64,000 bases of DNA, taken from positions 6,944,001 to 7,008,000 of the forward strand of contig NC_088317.1 of the NCBI RefSeq assembly GCF_910592395.1, written 5' to 3'. The notes below the pieces were generated by a model, which saw only the letters and a list, made by a program, of their open reading frames with translations, was not told the origin of the DNA and did not search any database. This document shows, one piece after another, positions 61,545 to 64,000 of the stretch (position 1 is its first letter; every line of letters starts with the position of its first letter). This DNA comes from Lineus longissimus. Its lineage: Eukaryota > Nemertea > Pilidiophora > Heteronemertea > Lineidae. The position numbers were made by a program, and so were the translations under genes.

Positions 61545-64000
61545 CTGAAAAATAAACACTATGTGTCAACAGTGAATCTCATGGTTAGCCCTATTTTCTG
61601 TGTCTACCACCACCTTGGAAAATCAGCAGCACATTTCCCGAGGATATTCTGAGGCCTTGGTCAATGATATCAGCGTTCTCCAACTTTCAGAAATCCGCCT
61701 TGGTGGCGAAACCGACCAGCAAGCGCCGTAGGCGTGAGCCGTTCTGCAAATTGGGGGTCCGGTACTGCCCGGTAAAATTTCAAAATTTGGGAGGCTTAGA
61801 TGTAATTTCCTGGCACCTGAGGAGATGATTTTGACGTTTTTATCGTAGCTTCGACACCGGGCATTTCTGTGTGCGACGGAAGCTTTGAGCGCCGGACGCG
61901 GAAAGAACAGACAGAAAGTCGCAAAACCGCCGGGCTGGCAGTAGGCTACTAGCCGCTACGTAAGCGTTCGCCTACTCTCATTAAGAAATTTTGAGTGAGC
62001 AGTCACAATTCCAACCAATAGAATAAACATATGCAGGCCTACCCAGTGAGTAGCGATATCCACTTCGCGCGCCCAACTCAACTGCACTGCCCGAAGTACT
62101 GCCATTACTATCCACGTGTTCCGGCAGATGACGGTCAGCCAGTAACAATCACCCATAGCCTTGGCAACGAGGTCAAGGGAGTGGACAAAAGCGCACCTGT
62201 ACGATCGGCTAGCGGGGACGGTTGTTTTTAATTATGACAAAAAGAGATCGTAGACTAAACAAGTGTGCTTACAGGTGTGTCGCAGGTGGATGATAATAGC
62301 TGTCGGCGTAAAATCAGCAGTCTCTTTCAATCAATATACAGGGTAGAACGGGATCAAACGAGAAGATATGTGATACGTGATTTCAATTTTATTTGGCTTG
62401 GCGGGCGAAAAATCTGGCAAGGCGGCAAAAGATGCAACTTGGCGGGCGAGTCACTGGAAATTTTCGGGCGGGCGAGTCACTGGAAATTTTTCGGGATGGC
62501 GGCCTACGATCTCGCCATGGCGGCCCGCCATGGCGATTAATGGGGTTAGAGAACGCTGGATACATATTGGAAAGGGTGCTTTGCCTATTAAGCCCAAAGA
62601 TGGAAGTATTCAGGTTTGAAACAGATTGGAGTTCGAGCTGTTTTATCATCAGAGTTTGTAATGATGCAACAGTAAACACGAACTCCATGCACACCTAGAC
62701 AGTATCAAAATATTTTATGTTGAAATAAGGATATCAACATGGTGGAAACTGATAAGAGAGATACTGATGAGATAATGACAAGACACCAAGAAAATGACGT
62801 GGTCATGTATTCTAAAACAGTTTTTCCACTTTCAGATACCACCCAACCAAGTAGATACTATTCAAAACCAACCAGCACTGACCATTGCTGATCCCGCGCA
62901 TCATGGCATCCAAGGAGTTGGAATAATGAACGAAGATAATACAGAATGCTACCCGTCCTTCAACAGCCATCTTGGCAGCAGGTTCTGATGAAATACCCCT
63001 TTATTTTCACGGGTAGCCTGTCACTAATCCTTCGGAGGTGACAGGCACTTTACGGTCAATAATGCCAGAAAATGCCTCTCGAGCCATTTTCTGGCATCTT
63101 TTACCATAAAGATCAATTGTAAAGATGGTTTGTTTTGCCGACCATAGGTCATCCTGAGATACAGGTTTTTGATACTCCTACAAACCCACAGAAAATCAAG
63201 TACAATCCACTGGGAAGGGTGGCTGTTCTGATTACTTAACACACCTTGAAGAGTTTATGTTCAGATTGGTGGTGACGTTCCTACCGTTTTGATTCTTCAA
63301 TCTACATCGATTTTATGCTGTCAAATATTCTGTTGAAGTGTTTTTGTGTATTCATTACGAAATGAAACACACTTGCAGCGGGGGACACACAATTCAAGAA
63401 AGAGCCTTCAATAAATTAAGCTTAAAAGCGGACTTCGCCATACTACAGCCAATTTAGCCTACATTTTTAGATTTTACCGTACTTTTATCTCGGGCGTTAA
63501 AAAGTACCTACTTAATTCCTGTTCAAAAGTCTGGTGCAGATCAATTAGCCTACTCCAACAAGGATAGATCATGAATACGCTTCCACTCAGAAACTCTCGT
63601 TTAACTTGATGATGGTTATTCTAAGATCGCTTTGATAATGATTTTGGCATGGGAAGGGCACTGTCGACTGTGCATTGGCATTGCTCGAGCGAAAACCGGC
63701 TTCAAATACAGAGTGACGCATGGATTTCATCAGGGGTTTGAAAGGTATCCAGTGAAAACGTCCCCATGCCAAAACGTCCTCGCTTTCAAGGTACCAAAAC
63801 GTCCTCGTGTCAAAAACGTCCTCGCTTTCAATTGAAGGTGGCTTGGCATTGGGGGCTTGGGCTTGGGCTTTGCCTGGGGTAATCGCCATAAGCTCCAAAT
63901 CTAGATGGGCGGGCAGGTATTTGAAACAAAAGCCCGAATAGAGATTTACGATTATGTTTGCTCTGTGGAAGTGATGTAGAAAATGAAATCCATTTCTGTA
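61545..64000. other. Region upstream of ATG3 exon 2; no confident gene
   Basis: Presumed first ATG3 intron and 5' flank. A CpG-richer stretch spans 61680-62230. A short duplicated GGCGGGCGAGTCACTGGAAA lies at 62441-62490. A perfect hairpin (TGCCAGAAAATG / CATTTTCTGGCA) is at 63063-63096, and AAAACGTCCTCGCTTTCAA repeats at 63772-63830. A plus-strand stretch, 62836-62985, follows a pyrimidine-rich TTTCAG and stays open for 50 codons (IPPNQVDTIQNQPALTIADP onward) to a TGA. It could be a terminal exon of an unknown gene, but I recognise no family. Confidence 0.4.

Noticed and set aside
61956-62156. Possible ATG3 first exon
   Set aside because: Its translation does not contain the conserved VKG...AEYLTPVLK-type N-terminus; none was found up to 64000.

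Overview
This is nuclear DNA from an animal: intron-rich genes with GT-AG junctions, AT-rich non-coding sequence, and many short inverted-repeat transposons and decayed LINE tails. The gene families (a CatSper auxiliary subunit, mitochondrial VLCAD, Mediator subunit 11, autophagy factor ATG3) with 0.1-4 kb introns packed with MITEs suggest an aquatic invertebrate. I cannot name the phylum.

Layout. 1-8110: no confident gene; an inverted-repeat element at 590-1924, a foldback element at 4366-5530, diverged tandem repeats at 6400-7440. 8111-24238 (+): 18 exons of a CATSPERD-like subunit of the sperm calcium channel, with a large His/Glu/Lys-rich ectodomain insertion; its 5' end is not identified. 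24239-27429: intergenic. 27430-about 40506 (-): 13 exons of ACADVL; the presequence exon is unresolved. 41608-43244 (+): MED11 in three exons, divergent from ACADVL. 43245-54484: tandem repeats, MITEs, a 9-bp-TSD transposon and a large dispersed repeat. 54485-61544 (-): ATG3 without its first coding exon. 61545-64000: no confident gene.

The genes share no pathway (sperm flagellum, mitochondrial beta-oxidation, transcription, autophagy), as usual in animal genomes. The ACADVL/MED11 head-to-head pair may share a promoter region.

The strongest unexplained pattern is that all four genes carry a tandem minisatellite seeded from the 3' end of one of their own coding exons and running into the sequence just downstream: ATG3 (83 bp, about 28.5 units, every unit keeping a GTAAGT donor), MED11 (76 bp, about 8 units, each with the stop-codon region), CATSPERD (57 bp, 6 units, copied donors mutated) and ACADVL (about 90-105 bp, 3 degraded units). 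All exon junctions were read by eye and by recall of the human proteins; no search was run.
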